In this document: piece by piece, positions 18,218 through 27,864 of the stretch
Numbering within the stretch: position 1 is the stretch's first letter
Layout of the letters: each line of letters opens with the position of its first letter
Origin: J054 sp965221985
Lineage (GTDB): Bacteria > Pseudomonadota > Gammaproteobacteria > Steroidobacterales > GCA-2729495
NCBI GenBank assembly: GCA_965221985.1
Contig: OZ244928.1
Span: 1,426,001 to 1,490,000, forward strand
Length of the DNA: 64,000 nt
Reading direction: 5' to 3'
The notes under the pieces: generated by a model
What the model was told of the DNA's origin: nothing
The model's input: only the letters and a program-made list of their open reading frames with translations
The model's database searches: none
Program-made: the position numbers and the translations under genes

Positions 18218-19654
18218 ATGGTGCATATCATGGATGCAGAAAATGTCACTAACATTAGTGACCGTAAGCCGATAGACGTGCCGGAGCATGACGATCTGTT
18301 TTCGATTATTGCCAGAGAAAACCCGTTCCGAAATCTTTGGTATGCGGTAGCGCCAATCGACGAGATGCCGACTGATGTTCCCTATGGTATCGAATTGTTC
18401 AACACCCAGTTGGTGTTGTTCTATGACAAACACGAGAAAAAATGGAATTGTGTCCACGATCGTTGTGCGCATAGGTGTTCCAGTTTGTCTTCCGGGTTTA
18501 TTAGCACTGAGGGCAAGATCGAATGCCACTATCACGGTTGGCAATACGATGGTGAGGGTTACTGTACAAAGCTCCCGGGCCCGATGGTAAAGGATGGTGC
18601 GCCGAATCGAGTTGGAAAGTGGAAAATACCCGCCTTTGCAGTTTGTGTGTACAAAAAGATTCTTTGGGTATTCGCAGGTGAAATGGAGGATGCTGACACA
18701 AACTTGCTGCCGCCATTGCCTTATGACGAAGATAAGATTTTTCTGAGTATTTTCGTTCGCGATACCGAATTCGACTGGCTTATCTACAATGAGCATAACC
18801 TAGATCAAAGTCATATCAAATTTTCGCATCGCAAGACACTGTTTTTTGCCGCCAAGCCCATCGGGCTTGCAGAGCGTATTGAGGACTGGACAACAAATCC
18901 TGAGTTCAACGGGTTTCGTATGACCCAGGATATTGCTAATCCGGACAACATCGTTCGTGAAAGTGAGCTTATCTGGCATGCGCCGTCCAATTGCGTAGTT
19001 ATAGAGCCGAACGGAAAAGACGGGGTGTTTTTTAGCGTTACTCCATTGGGTTATGGCCGTTGCCGGGTTTTATTCGGAAGATTTTCTGACTACTGGGCAT
19101 TCAGAGTCTTGCCAATACCCGATACCATTTTTCATATTCTGTTCGCCAGAGTGACTGAAGAAGATGCGATTGTCGTTCGAAGTCAGATGAAACAATTGTC
19201 GCTGGTCGACAGTCTACCTGTCGATCTTTTTATCGACACGCCCCAGGATATCGCGGTTTCTCACTACCGAAAATGGTTAAAGGATAAGGGTGGATATTTC
19301 TGGCAACGGCAACTTAATACGAAACAGCGACAGGATCTCAGTTCGATCGCGGTCCAGGCTCGGGCGGTAGCCGGCCCATCAAAGTCGATATATGAACGTT
19401 GGTTCGGAAATCTGCATTTAATTCCTCGGGAAATTCAACATCTGAGGATTTGCAGGACCTGTTCACGAAGTGTGAAACGACTATCGTACTTAGAAAAAAT
19501 TTCACTGGTAGTTGGCGCAGCGTTTTTCATTTCGATGGTATTGCCATCGGGATTAGGAGTTAGCGGCTTGACTGTAAGCGGCATCGCGTTATCGGCCGCA
19601 TTGTATTTCTTTTCGAGGTGGTACAAGGAAATGCTCTACGGCAAGAGATTTTGA
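18218..19654 (+). CDS. Rieske oxygenase of the pheophorbide a oxygenase type
   Basis: The 478-residue protein has a Rieske [2Fe-2S] site, CAH at 83-85 and CHYHGW from 103. Its mononuclear iron motif is NLDQSHIKFSH with His199 and His204. The C-terminal tail holds a CxxC pair (412/415) and two membrane helices (about 428-444 and 450-466). Tail CxxC plus membrane helices is the signature of the plant and cyanobacterial PaO/Tic55/PTC52 group, here without any photosynthesis gene nearby. It would oxygenate a lipophilic substrate at the membrane and needs an external reductase, which is not visible. GAGGAG precedes the ATG. Confidence 0.88.
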   Translation: MVHIMDAENVTNISDRKPIDVPEHDDLFSIIARENPFRNLWYAVAPIDEMPTDVPYGIELFNTQLVLFYDKHEKKWNCVHDRCAHRCSSLSSGFISTEGKIECHYHGWQYDGEGYCTKLPGPMVKDGAPNRVGKWKIPAFAVCVYKKILWVFAGEMEDADTNLLPPLPYDEDKIFLSIFVRDTEFDWLIYNEHNLDQSHIKFSHRKTLFFAAKPIGLAERIEDWTTNPEFNGFRMTQDIANPDNIVRESELIWHAPSNCVVIEPNGKDGVFFSVTPLGYGRCRVLFGRFSDYWAFRVLPIPDTIFHILFARVTEEDAIVVRSQMKQLSLVDSLPVDLFIDTPQDIAVSHYRKWLKDKGGYFWQRQLNTKQRQDLSSIAVQARAVAGPSKSIYERWFGNLHLIPREIQHLRICRTCSRSVKRLSYLEKISLVVGAAFFISMVLPSGLGVSGLTVSGIALSAALYFFSRWYKEMLYGKRF

Positions 19655-19738
19655 CCAATCTCTGAGACTTGCAACCTGGCAGAAGAAAGCCGGACTTTAC
19701 TCGAAGAGCATTGGATATTTCGAAAACGGTAATTGTTG

Positions 19739-20722
19739 ATGGAAAACACTTCAGTAATCGATGTGCCGAAAAATACTCGGGTAAGTGAGCCGACGCTTTT
19801 ACTGGGTCTGCCGCCAAGCGAGCCTGATTGGTATAGGGGCCCAGTGCAAAAGCCCGAGCTCTATGCGGTATGGCTTAGTCTTTTTTGGTTTTCATTGGTT
19901 GTTATCGGTACGCTCGTTGCTGTCTACATGCCCGGCAGCGTTGTTGCGGCGATTATGGCACCGCCGTCAACGGAATTTTGGGACGAAACACTCATATTCG
20001 TGCCAACAATGTTTTTGCTTTGTGTCGGAATGGGATGGCTGGTGGAGAACCGGGGTCTGAATGTCGCCTATACCAGAAAGACCGGACATATCTTCGCAAA
20101 TTTCGTCCTTCCCATCATGGTGGTTCCGCCAGCCATTGTCGGCGTAGACCTCTTTCACAGTTGGTATATATCAGCCGTTTGGGGTTCGCTTTTCAAATTC
20201 ATTCTGCCGTATCTAATTCTCATCCGACCGATACGAATGAAGATCTATATTTGCTACTTGAGCTTCCGGGCCTACGACAGACCCGAGGACCGGCCGTACA
20301 CCATGATCTGGCATATCACTCAGTTACTGGCCGTAACCATTCTATTGGTACCGATGTCTCAGTACTTTGCGGCCAAGGGTATGTGGCCATTGTTTCTGAT
20401 TGCCGCCTGCTCTGTTGGTCTCGGCGACGGTTTGGCTGAACCGATCGGTAGGATATACGGAAAGAAAAAATACAAAGTGAAAGCGCTTTTTACCCGCCGA
20501 GAATACACACGATCGTATGTTGGTTCTGCGTGCGTTGCGTTTTTTACCGTAGTCGGCATTCTTTTTAGCGCCAATTTCTTGAGCGTAAATGAATTATTGA
20601 TTCTGTTGGCTGTATTACCGATAACCATGGTAATTGTGGAGGCGAAGTCGCCTCACACTTGGGATAACGCCTTTATGTATGGGGCGTGCTGGTTAGTCAT
20701 CTATTTGGTGGTATTTGCTTAG
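19739..20722 (+). CDS. Phytol/dolichol kinase-like membrane protein
   Basis: The 327-residue polytopic protein (about seven helices) has RKTGHIFANF near 115-124, matching the RKxxH motif of the dolichol/phytol/diacylglycerol kinase family. The CTP-binding end is GLGDGLAEPIGRIYGKKKYK followed by FTRREYTRSYVGS. Known members phosphorylate prenols or diacylglycerol with CTP. Within this cluster it may activate a prenol or long-chain alcohol. ATG 19739 was chosen; an in-frame TTG lies two codons upstream. Confidence 0.8.
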   Translation: MENTSVIDVPKNTRVSEPTLLLGLPPSEPDWYRGPVQKPELYAVWLSLFWFSLVVIGTLVAVYMPGSVVAAIMAPPSTEFWDETLIFVPTMFLLCVGMGWLVENRGLNVAYTRKTGHIFANFVLPIMVVPPAIVGVDLFHSWYISAVWGSLFKFILPYLILIRPIRMKIYICYLSFRAYDRPEDRPYTMIWHITQLLAVTILLVPMSQYFAAKGMWPLFLIAACSVGLGDGLAEPIGRIYGKKKYKVKALFTRREYTRSYVGSACVAFFTVVGILFSANFLSVNELLILLAVLPITMVIVEAKSPHTWDNAFMYGACWLVIYLVVFA

Positions 20723-20834
20723 TGTTGTACAGGTGTTTAAAGGACGAGGGCGATCATGATGAGTTAACTCAGAAAAGATGCCGCTTATTGAATGAACGCT
20801 ACTAGTAGAAAATTGAAAATACAGGGGAAGAAAA

Positions 20835-22643
20835 ATGTCATTGTTATCCATGAATAAACGAGTTGCGATCATAGGGGCTGGGCCCGCTGGCTTGATCACG
20901 GCGCATCAGCTAAAAGCATCGGGGCATCAACCGATCATTTTTGAGGCGTCTGATCGTTGCGGTGGTCTCTTCGCCAGGTATTCGAGCGAAAAGCCGTTTT
21001 GGAATGATTTACAACTCAGTTCATCCAAACGAATTACCGAATTCAGTGCATTTCCAGCGCCTGATGAATTCTATGATTTCATGGAGTTACGGGAAGTTGC
21101 CGAATACTACCAGCGATTTGCAGAAGAAAAAGACTTGGATATCAGGTTCCGATGTCCGGTGAAGAAAGTGCGTATAAATGCCGAGGATAGTGTCGAGGTG
21201 ACTTTTGAAGACGGTGTTGTTAAGAACTTTGATCACGCAATCATTTGTAGTGGGGCGAATCATAAGAAGCTGAAGTGCTCTCCGGTTTTCTCGGGCTATG
21301 AGGGGGAGATACTTCATTCAGATGAGATAGACGACCTTGAGCATTTCGCCGGGAAGGATGTCTTGATAAAGGGCGTTGGTGAATCAACTATGTATGTCGC
21401 TGGAAAAATCGCAAGCGTGGCGAAGCGCGTGGTTATTACTTCAAGGCATGGCTGTAACCTAGTGCCCAGGACTCTGACGGAGATACCTCTGGATATGTTC
21501 TATTTTTGGAAGATGCGACCGTTGGTTGGCAAGCTTTATCATTCCTTCGGGTCGACGGGCGGGACCAGTGTCGGAGAAAATCGTACCCTTTCAAAGTTGT
21601 TAAAGAATCACTACATCACCAATGGGCACAAAATTGATCAATTCAAATCGAGAAGCTCATTTTCGACTGAGTACAGCATAAAGTTTTTTTGGGGACGCTC
21701 GGAAAATGGGAAATACGAAGACAACTTACAAATTCTGAATCGATTGCACAACATAGGTTTTGCTAAAGAGGTTATAAAATGCAACGGTGAAGACATCACC
21801 TTCGATGATGGTACGACCGAGCATATAGACATCGTCATATCCGGATCCGGATTTATGCCGGTTCCCAACGTAGATCTACCGATCACGGTTTCCCCGACTT
21901 TCTATCGCAAGTTGTATAAGGGAATTGTTCATCCGTCACTGGGTGACAAGGTGATGTTCAATGGATTCACCAGACCAAACGTTGGCTCGTTTCCCCAAAT
22001 GGCCGAGATGAGCAGTTATTTGATTGAGAATATCGTCAGCGGTAAGCGAAAACTGCGCCTAAAAAACGTATTCGAGGTTATTGAGACGGACAATATTGAC
22101 CACGCAATGCATAGTCCGCTTCTCGCCGATCGGCCATTTATTCGCGAATATCGCAGCTGGATGCAGAAAATGGCATCGCTTGTTGGACGAAAACCGCGAT
22201 TGTCAAAGATGGGTCTAAATCCGACCCAATTGCTGTGCTTCTTTGGAGGTCCGCATATCGTGCATCGATACGACCTGGATTCAAGGGGTCGATTCAGTGA
22301 TGAGTACGCCAAGATTACTCGGATGATGTTCCGGAACTCCAGCTACAGACAGGTATTTTTAAATTTCTTTTTTGTAGCCATATCTTTCTGGGTTTTGACT
22401 CCATTGAGCCTCGTGATGGCGTACCTGGTTTCGCCATGGTGGTTATTGGCGCCCCTGGGCGGTTTGGTACTGGGCAGGTTAAACAGCATTCCTTTCTATC
22501 GAAAGCTGCTGAAAAATGACATTCGGAAAATGAAGCAATTTGGTCAGCAGTATAGGAGCTGGGAATGGCCGAAGAGCATGGCAACCGCATCCAGAACGGA
22601 GCCGAATTCCGCGTCCAGCGCGATACCAGAATCACCGGTGTAA
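20835..22643 (+). CDS. Flavin-containing monooxygenase-like protein with membrane tail
   Basis: The 602-residue protein has an FAD loop GAGPAG (14-19), an FMO-type signature FSGYEGEILHS (152-162) and a second nucleotide loop GVGES (180-184). The C-terminal 75 residues hold two hydrophobic helices (VAISFWVLTPLSLVMAYLV and WWLLAPLGGLVLG), unusual for a soluble FMO and suggesting attachment to the inner membrane. It would use NADPH and O2 to oxidise a heteroatom or carbonyl in a lipophilic substrate. GGGGAAG precedes the ATG. Confidence 0.85.
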   Translation: MSLLSMNKRVAIIGAGPAGLITAHQLKASGHQPIIFEASDRCGGLFARYSSEKPFWNDLQLSSSKRITEFSAFPAPDEFYDFMELREVAEYYQRFAEEKDLDIRFRCPVKKVRINAEDSVEVTFEDGVVKNFDHAIICSGANHKKLKCSPVFSGYEGEILHSDEIDDLEHFAGKDVLIKGVGESTMYVAGKIASVAKRVVITSRHGCNLVPRTLTEIPLDMFYFWKMRPLVGKLYHSFGSTGGTSVGENRTLSKLLKNHYITNGHKIDQFKSRSSFSTEYSIKFFWGRSENGKYEDNLQILNRLHNIGFAKEVIKCNGEDITFDDGTTEHIDIVISGSGFMPVPNVDLPITVSPTFYRKLYKGIVHPSLGDKVMFNGFTRPNVGSFPQMAEMSSYLIENIVSGKRKLRLKNVFEVIETDNIDHAMHSPLLADRPFIREYRSWMQKMASLVGRKPRLSKMGLNPTQLLCFFGGPHIVHRYDLDSRGRFSDEYAKITRMMFRNSSYRQVFLNFFFVAISFWVLTPLSLVMAYLVSPWWLLAPLGGLVLGRLNSIPFYRKLLKNDIRKMKQFGQQYRSWEWPKSMATASRTEPNSASSAIPESPV

Positions 22644-22763
22644 ATGCGGAGGCGACCCGACAATGCGTTAACCAGATTTACGAAAAACGTCGTTGGCATT
22701 ATGTTTCAGGCCCTTCGGGACCGGTTTGGCCATTTAAACGATTTGGTGTCGGAGTTCATCTAA
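22644..22763 (+). CDS. Possible 39-residue basic peptide
   Basis: An ATG directly abuts the monooxygenase stop and opens a 39-codon frame (starts MRRRPDNALTRF, ends DLVSEFI). There is no good ribosome site, but translational coupling is possible. The last 40 bases resemble the intergenic segment at 12930-12970. It may be a real small gene, a leader, or a repeat remnant. Confidence 0.22.
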   Translation: MRRRPDNALTRFTKNVVGIMFQALRDRFGHLNDLVSEFI

Positions 22764-22833
22764 ATTTAGTAAGGGCAGACTAAGGCTTTGAATTGAAAAA
22801 AAAATATGGAACTCGATGGCGAGCGAATGACCA

Positions 22834-23973
22834 GTGAAGGAGTTCAGTTTGAAATCTGTCGTTACTTCGATGCTGATTGTTGGCCTGACTGCTACAGCAA
22901 TATATCTGATCATGGTGACGCGGCCTCGCCTCGAGCCGGTCGATTTGCCGGAGCAGGTTTGGCCGGTTATCGCAATAGAAGCCCAACATCAGACCATACA
23001 ACCCGAGATCAGTCTTTTTGGGGATGTTATTGCTGGTCGAAGAACAGATCTCAGGCCATCCGTGGATGGCCGAATTGTTTCAGTGAGTCCATTGCTTCGT
23101 GAAGGCGGTAAGGTCAGCAAAGGCGATTTGTTGCTCCAGATTGATCCTTTTACGTACAAAGCGGATCTTGCCGAGCATAAATCGACACTCAAAGAAGCAG
23201 AAGTGAAACTGCAAATGTTGCGCAGGGATCTTCAGAGAGCGAAAGAACTTTTTGATGCAAAAAATGTTTCGGAACAGTTTCTCGATAAAGCAGAGCTCGA
23301 AGTTCTTCAGCATGAAGCCATCGTAGAACAAAGAAAAATCAGTGTGTCTCGTGCCCAGCGTAACCTAAGAGATACGCGTCTAATTGCACCTTTTGACGGC
23401 GTTCTGGGTCAGGTTAATGCAGCTTTGGGTAAGGAATATACTGATCAAACTGGGGAAATGATTGCGGAGTTAATCGATACCAGTCGTCTCGAAGTACGGT
23501 TTTCTCTTACGAATGCTCAGTACGGTCGGTTTCGGGAAGGTACTGCTTCCATCATAGGGCGCCCGGCACAGGTCTTATGGAAGGTTGGGGATGAGGTTGC
23601 GATTTATTCCGCAGTTATCGAACGCGTCGGCGCGGAGATTGCCTCAACCACGGGTGGTGTCGATGTGTTTGCTGCAATAGATACTGGCGGTGAGCAAACT
23701 GATATGCGGCCGGGGGCGTTTGTTTCCGTTCGGCTCGCTGACAAGGAGTACGTCGATGTCTTACAAGTGCCGGATACAGCTCTCTATGGTACCGACATCA
23801 TCTACGTGGTCGAAAATGGGCGGTTGGCCGAGCGACAAATCAAGATCCACAGCTATACCGGTACAGCGTTGGTATTTAGCAGCATTGGTGAGCAGCCGAT
23901 CGTCGATGGCGACCTGATTGTTACCACTCAGCTCCGGGATGTGGGCGTGGGAGCCAAGGTCGAAGTGCGATGA
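22834..23973 (+). CDS. RND efflux periplasmic adaptor (HlyD/AcrA family)
   Basis: The 379-residue protein has an N-terminal membrane anchor (VVTSMLIVGLTATAIYLIMV), a lipoyl half with RPSVDGRIVSVSP and GDLLLQIDP, a coiled-coil hairpin (about 105-175), the second lipoyl half with LIAPFDGVLGQV, and a beta-barrel. It links the inner-membrane RND pump to an outer-membrane channel, which is not encoded here. The GTG at 22834 opens the frame; a TTG at 22849 with AAGGAG six bases upstream may be the true start. The stop overlaps the pump's ATG. Confidence 0.93.
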   Translation: MKEFSLKSVVTSMLIVGLTATAIYLIMVTRPRLEPVDLPEQVWPVIAIEAQHQTIQPEISLFGDVIAGRRTDLRPSVDGRIVSVSPLLREGGKVSKGDLLLQIDPFTYKADLAEHKSTLKEAEVKLQMLRRDLQRAKELFDAKNVSEQFLDKAELEVLQHEAIVEQRKISVSRAQRNLRDTRLIAPFDGVLGQVNAALGKEYTDQTGEMIAELIDTSRLEVRFSLTNAQYGRFREGTASIIGRPAQVLWKVGDEVAIYSAVIERVGAEIASTTGGVDVFAAIDTGGEQTDMRPGAFVSVRLADKEYVDVLQVPDTALYGTDIIYVVENGRLAERQIKIHSYTGTALVFSSIGEQPIVDGDLIVTTQLRDVGVGAKVEVR

Positions 23974-26900
23974 GCCAGTTAGCCTCCAACGGTTTGATTA
24001 GTTTGTTCGTGCGTCATCCAGTGGCGGGGAATTTGCTGATGGTCATGATGCTGATGTTTGGGGCCTATGGTTTGACCAAAATTAATCGGCAACTCCTCCC
24101 AGACTTTGATCTAAACACTATTGCGATAACCGTTCAATGGCCCGGTGCCAGCCCGGAAGACGTGGAAGCTAATGTGATTGCGGCCATCGAATCAGAAGTT
24201 CGTTTTCTGGAAGGTGTCAGACGAGTCAATTCGACCGCAAGAGACAGCCTTGCTGAAGTGGGTATTCAGTATTCTGAGAGAACAAACATGTCGAAAGCGC
24301 TGTCGGATGTTCAGGCAGCTGTTGCACGAATAACCAGCTTTCCCGCAGATATCGAACAGCCGGTTATCAACCAGTTTATTGCGCCGTTTCGGGTATGTCG
24401 GATCAAGATCAGCGGCCCATATGCCGAGCAGACGCTCAAAAGTTTTGCCAATCATATACGCAATGATTTGCTTGATCGCGGTATGAGCCAAATAGAGATT
24501 CGTGGCGCCCGGGATTCAGAAATATGGGTCGAGGTCTCCGATAGTATCTTGCGGCGGCTTGATCTGACTTTGGATGACATTGCCTCCAAAATCAATCAAT
24601 CCAGTCTCAACTTGCCTTCCGGTAGTATTGAAACGAGTGGCGTGGCACAACAGATTCGTACCGAGGCATTAGCTCGATCGGCCGCTGAAATTCAGGAAAT
24701 AGAGGTTGTTTCCACCGCTGCAGGAAACAAACTTCGGTTAAAGGATATTGCGCGTATCCATGAGACCTTTGAAAAGAATGCTGTATCGCATGTTCGGAAT
24801 GGCAGATCAGCGATTAGTCTGTATGTAGTTCGCGCAAGAGGCGCTGATTCGATCGCGGCACAGCGCATTGTCACTCAGTATGTCGCAGAGGTTCGTGCCG
24901 AATTGCCGCCAAACATGAGTGTAGACATGTTTGATGTGTTGGCGGATCAGACAACTCAGCGTGTTCAGATGTTGGTGAATAACGGTATCGGCGGTCTCAT
25001 TCTCGTACTGTTGATGCTGATGTTTTTCCTGAATCGACAGGTGGCATTCTGGGTGGCGATGGGGATTCCAACTTCGATAATGGCTGCAATAGGCGCAATG
25101 GCATTGATGGGAATATCCCTCAACCTGATTAGTATGTTCGCTTTGATTATGGGTCTCGGTATCGTAGTAGATGACGCTATTGTTGTCGGCGAACATACGC
25201 AGAGGCTTCATCAGGACGGCATGTCCCCGGAAAAAGCCTCAATTACTGCAGCGAAGAAGATGATTACGCCCGTAATGGCTGCTTCCCTGACGACCATCGC
25301 CACTTTCCTTCCGATGTTGATGGTCAGTAGAGAGGTAGGTCAAATCATCTGGGATTTACCGCTGACGATAATTTTTGTGATTTTTGCCAGCCTGGTCGAA
25401 TGCTATTTGGTTTTGCCCATGCATTTGAGGAAATCTTTGCAGGATGCCGACAGGATTGAGCGGAATCGCAAGCCTAGTCGATTCCAGCTGGCCTTTAGCC
25501 ATTTTCGTGATACGCGTTTCCACGACGCCATAGCCTATTGTTTTGATCGGCGTTATGCCGCTGTATTGATCACAATATGCACGTTCCTGATTTCTTTGAG
25601 CCTGGTTATTTCCGGGCGGGTCAGCTTCGATTTCTTTCTGCCGCCTGAGGACAATACCGTTCACGCGAATATTGCCATGACGCCTGGGACGCCTAGAGAG
25701 AAGACCTTGGAGATGGTTGATGAACTCGCGCGTTCGGCAAACGTTGCCGCAAATAAGCTAACCAGTGGCAATGGTGGGCTCCGGTTTTTCGAGTTTGGCA
25801 TGATCGGTGGTATGCAGGACCCGGGTAACCGGACCGGAGATCATGTCGGTGCGTACACTGTCGAGTTGATACCGGGTGATGATCGGGATATTAGAACCCA
25901 GCATTTTGTTTCCGCGTGGCGGAAAGAAATACGAGCGATACCTGGGTTGGAGTCCTTCGTTGTTTTCGAGAACAGCGATGCCGGCCCCCCGGGTAAGGAT
26001 ATCGATATCCGGTTGCACGGCGCGGAGCTGGACGTGCTGAAGAAGGCGGCGGCGGGCATGCGCCACGATTTGGCAAAGATTCCGGGTATCAACGCCGTGG
26101 AAGACAACTTGCCTTATGGAAAGCGGGAGATATTGATAGCGGTTACACCCGAGGGTCGGGCAATGGGTTTCACGGCGGAGTCCGTGGCCCGCCAGGTTAG
26201 AAATGCTTTCGAGGGTGTTGTAGCGAAGCGATTTTCTCAGGATCAAGAGGAAATTATTGTGCGCGTGAAACTGGAGGCTCCGGACAATGCTAAGCCTCAA
26301 ACAATTCGTGATTTTTATTTGCGTGCACCGGATGGCACGGAAGTTCCACTGACGGAAGTTGCGCATCTTGATTCCGCCATTGGTTTTTCTCAGATTCAGC
26401 GTGAAGATGGCCTGCGTCAGGTGTCTTTAACGGCGGGAGTTGATCGGGGTGTGACCACTCCCAATGTGGTGCTGGAAGTCATATCTGAAAATGTCGCACC
26501 GAAAATAGAACAACAATATGGTGTCCGAATTAGTTTCAAGGGTAAGGCCGAAGAACAATCTGATGCAGTCAATGATTCCATCGTTGCATTGCTTGTGGCC
26601 GTGATAACAATGTATGTCATTCTTGCTTCGGTCTTTTCCAGCTACATGACACCACTGGTGGTAATGTCGATTATTCCGTTTGGATTTATTGGCGCGGTTG
26701 TTGGTCACTGGGTGCTCGGAATAAGTTTAAGCATGCTCAGTTTGATGGCTTTGCTGGGCCTTGCGGGTGTTATGGTCAATGATTCCATTATTTTGGTGTT
26801 GGCCGTTAATCGATTGCGTGCCGACGGCAAAGTGCTGCGACAGGCGATAATCCTTGCAGCGCAAGATCGGTTGCGACCGGTTCTACTGACCACATTAACA

Positions 26901-27113
26901 ACTATTGGCGGGTTGACGCCGCTATTATTTGAGCGCAGTTTTCAGGCGCAGTTGTTACAACCACTGGCCGTGACCTTGATTTTTGGCTTGTTATTCTCAC
27001 CGCTGCTGGTGCTTATATTCGTGCCGTCCCTATTGGGAATTGGCGCTGATTTGCGCTCTCGACCTGTTAGGGGGGCACCTGTTGACTCTGTATCGGCAGA
27101 ATTTTCGAACTAG
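23970..27113 (+). CDS. RND-family efflux permease
   Basis: The 1047-residue transporter has the duplicated RND plan: twelve helices, large periplasmic loops after TM1 and TM7, and the proton-relay motif in TM4 (ALIMGLGIVVDDAIVVGEHTQR) with paired Asp. The motif order fits the AcrB/MdtC-like HAE group. Together with the adaptor (ATGA overlap) it would expel a hydrophobic compound. Its place directly after the oxygenase genes suggests it exports their product or protects against it. Confidence 0.95.
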   Translation: MSQLASNGLISLFVRHPVAGNLLMVMMLMFGAYGLTKINRQLLPDFDLNTIAITVQWPGASPEDVEANVIAAIESEVRFLEGVRRVNSTARDSLAEVGIQYSERTNMSKALSDVQAAVARITSFPADIEQPVINQFIAPFRVCRIKISGPYAEQTLKSFANHIRNDLLDRGMSQIEIRGARDSEIWVEVSDSILRRLDLTLDDIASKINQSSLNLPSGSIETSGVAQQIRTEALARSAAEIQEIEVVSTAAGNKLRLKDIARIHETFEKNAVSHVRNGRSAISLYVVRARGADSIAAQRIVTQYVAEVRAELPPNMSVDMFDVLADQTTQRVQMLVNNGIGGLILVLLMLMFFLNRQVAFWVAMGIPTSIMAAIGAMALMGISLNLISMFALIMGLGIVVDDAIVVGEHTQRLHQDGMSPEKASITAAKKMITPVMAASLTTIATFLPMLMVSREVGQIIWDLPLTIIFVIFASLVECYLVLPMHLRKSLQDADRIERNRKPSRFQLAFSHFRDTRFHDAIAYCFDRRYAAVLITICTFLISLSLVISGRVSFDFFLPPEDNTVHANIAMTPGTPREKTLEMVDELARSANVAANKLTSGNGGLRFFEFGMIGGMQDPGNRTGDHVGAYTVELIPGDDRDIRTQHFVSAWRKEIRAIPGLESFVVFENSDAGPPGKDIDIRLHGAELDVLKKAAAGMRHDLAKIPGINAVEDNLPYGKREILIAVTPEGRAMGFTAESVARQVRNAFEGVVAKRFSQDQEEIIVRVKLEAPDNAKPQTIRDFYLRAPDGTEVPLTEVAHLDSAIGFSQIQREDGLRQVSLTAGVDRGVTTPNVVLEVISENVAPKIEQQYGVRISFKGKAEEQSDAVNDSIVALLVAVITMYVILASVFSSYMTPLVVMSIIPFGFIGAVVGHWVLGISLSMLSLMALLGLAGVMVNDSIILVLAVNRLRADGKVLRQAIILAAQDRLRPVLLTTLTTIGGLTPLLFERSFQAQLLQPLAVTLIFGLLFSPLLVLIFVPSLLGIGADLRSRPVRGAPVDSVSAEFSN

Positions 27114-27264
27114 ACAAGTTCGCTCCCATCCATACTGTGGTTTCGTTTCCAATGGTATAAATGGGTCTCCTCATCGCTTCATAATTCGGAGCGTTGATGC
27201 TCGATTGGTATTCAAGCCGATTCGGGCGGGGAACCATCTAATAGCTAGAGACGAAGGTTTTTCG

Positions 27265-27840
27265 GTGACAGTTACGGATAGTCGCACCAATGCAGCCGCT
27301 CAGGACGAGCGACTGCTGGTGCGTGATGTTAAGTCTGGTGACCGAAGAGCTTTTGAGGCGCTGTATCGCATGCATGTTGATCGTGTTTATGGCCTTTGCT
27401 TCAGGATGATGGGCAACCGGGCAGATGCGGATGATTGTTCGCAAGATACTTTCGTGAGAGCGTGGCAACGAATTGATGGATTTCGTGGTGACAGTGCGTT
27501 TGGCACCTGGTTGCATCGTATTGCGGTGAACGAATGTTTGACCCGCCAACGAAAACTCGGACGGGAACGGCAGCACCTGAGTCTGGCGGACTCGTTTCCG
27601 GGTGTTGCGAGCGCTCCTGATACCCATGATACCCAGATAGATGAATTGGAGAAGGCAATTGCTGGCCTACCGGATGGTGCTCGAAATGTTTTTGTATTGC
27701 TGGCGGTGTATGGATACAGCCACGATGAGGCCGGCAAGATGCTTGATATCGCACCTGGAACGAGCAAAGCACAGTTGCATCGAGCGAAAAGGTTGTTGGT
27801 GGCGAAGTTGGGCGAAGAAACTGTTAATGAAGACAAATAG
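27265..27840 (+). CDS. ECF (sigma-70 family) RNA polymerase sigma factor
   Basis: The 191-residue protein starts at GTG 27265 with AAGG upstream; the longer upstream frame overlaps the RND gene and is not sigma-like. Region 2 (about 20-85) contains FEALYRMHVDRVYGLCFRM and DADDCSQDTFVRAWQ. Region 4 (about 130-185) contains LPDGARNVFVLLAVYGYSHDEAG and GTSKAQLHRAKRLL. It probably drives the cluster and its own operon; the target promoter sequence is unknown. Confidence 0.93.
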   Translation: MTVTDSRTNAAAQDERLLVRDVKSGDRRAFEALYRMHVDRVYGLCFRMMGNRADADDCSQDTFVRAWQRIDGFRGDSAFGTWLHRIAVNECLTRQRKLGRERQHLSLADSFPGVASAPDTHDTQIDELEKAIAGLPDGARNVFVLLAVYGYSHDEAGKMLDIAPGTSKAQLHRAKRLLVAKLGEETVNEDK

Positions 27841-27864
27841 TAGAGTAAACCAGGAGTGATTTCG

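Noticed and set aside
25758..26366. Minus-strand 202-codon frame opposite the RND permease
   Set aside because: It falls inside a clear transporter gene on the other strand and shows no domain pattern.
26983..27264. Longer start for the ECF sigma factor
   Set aside because: The extra 94 residues overlap the RND gene, have no sigma-like sequence and lack a ribosome site; GTG 27265 fits.
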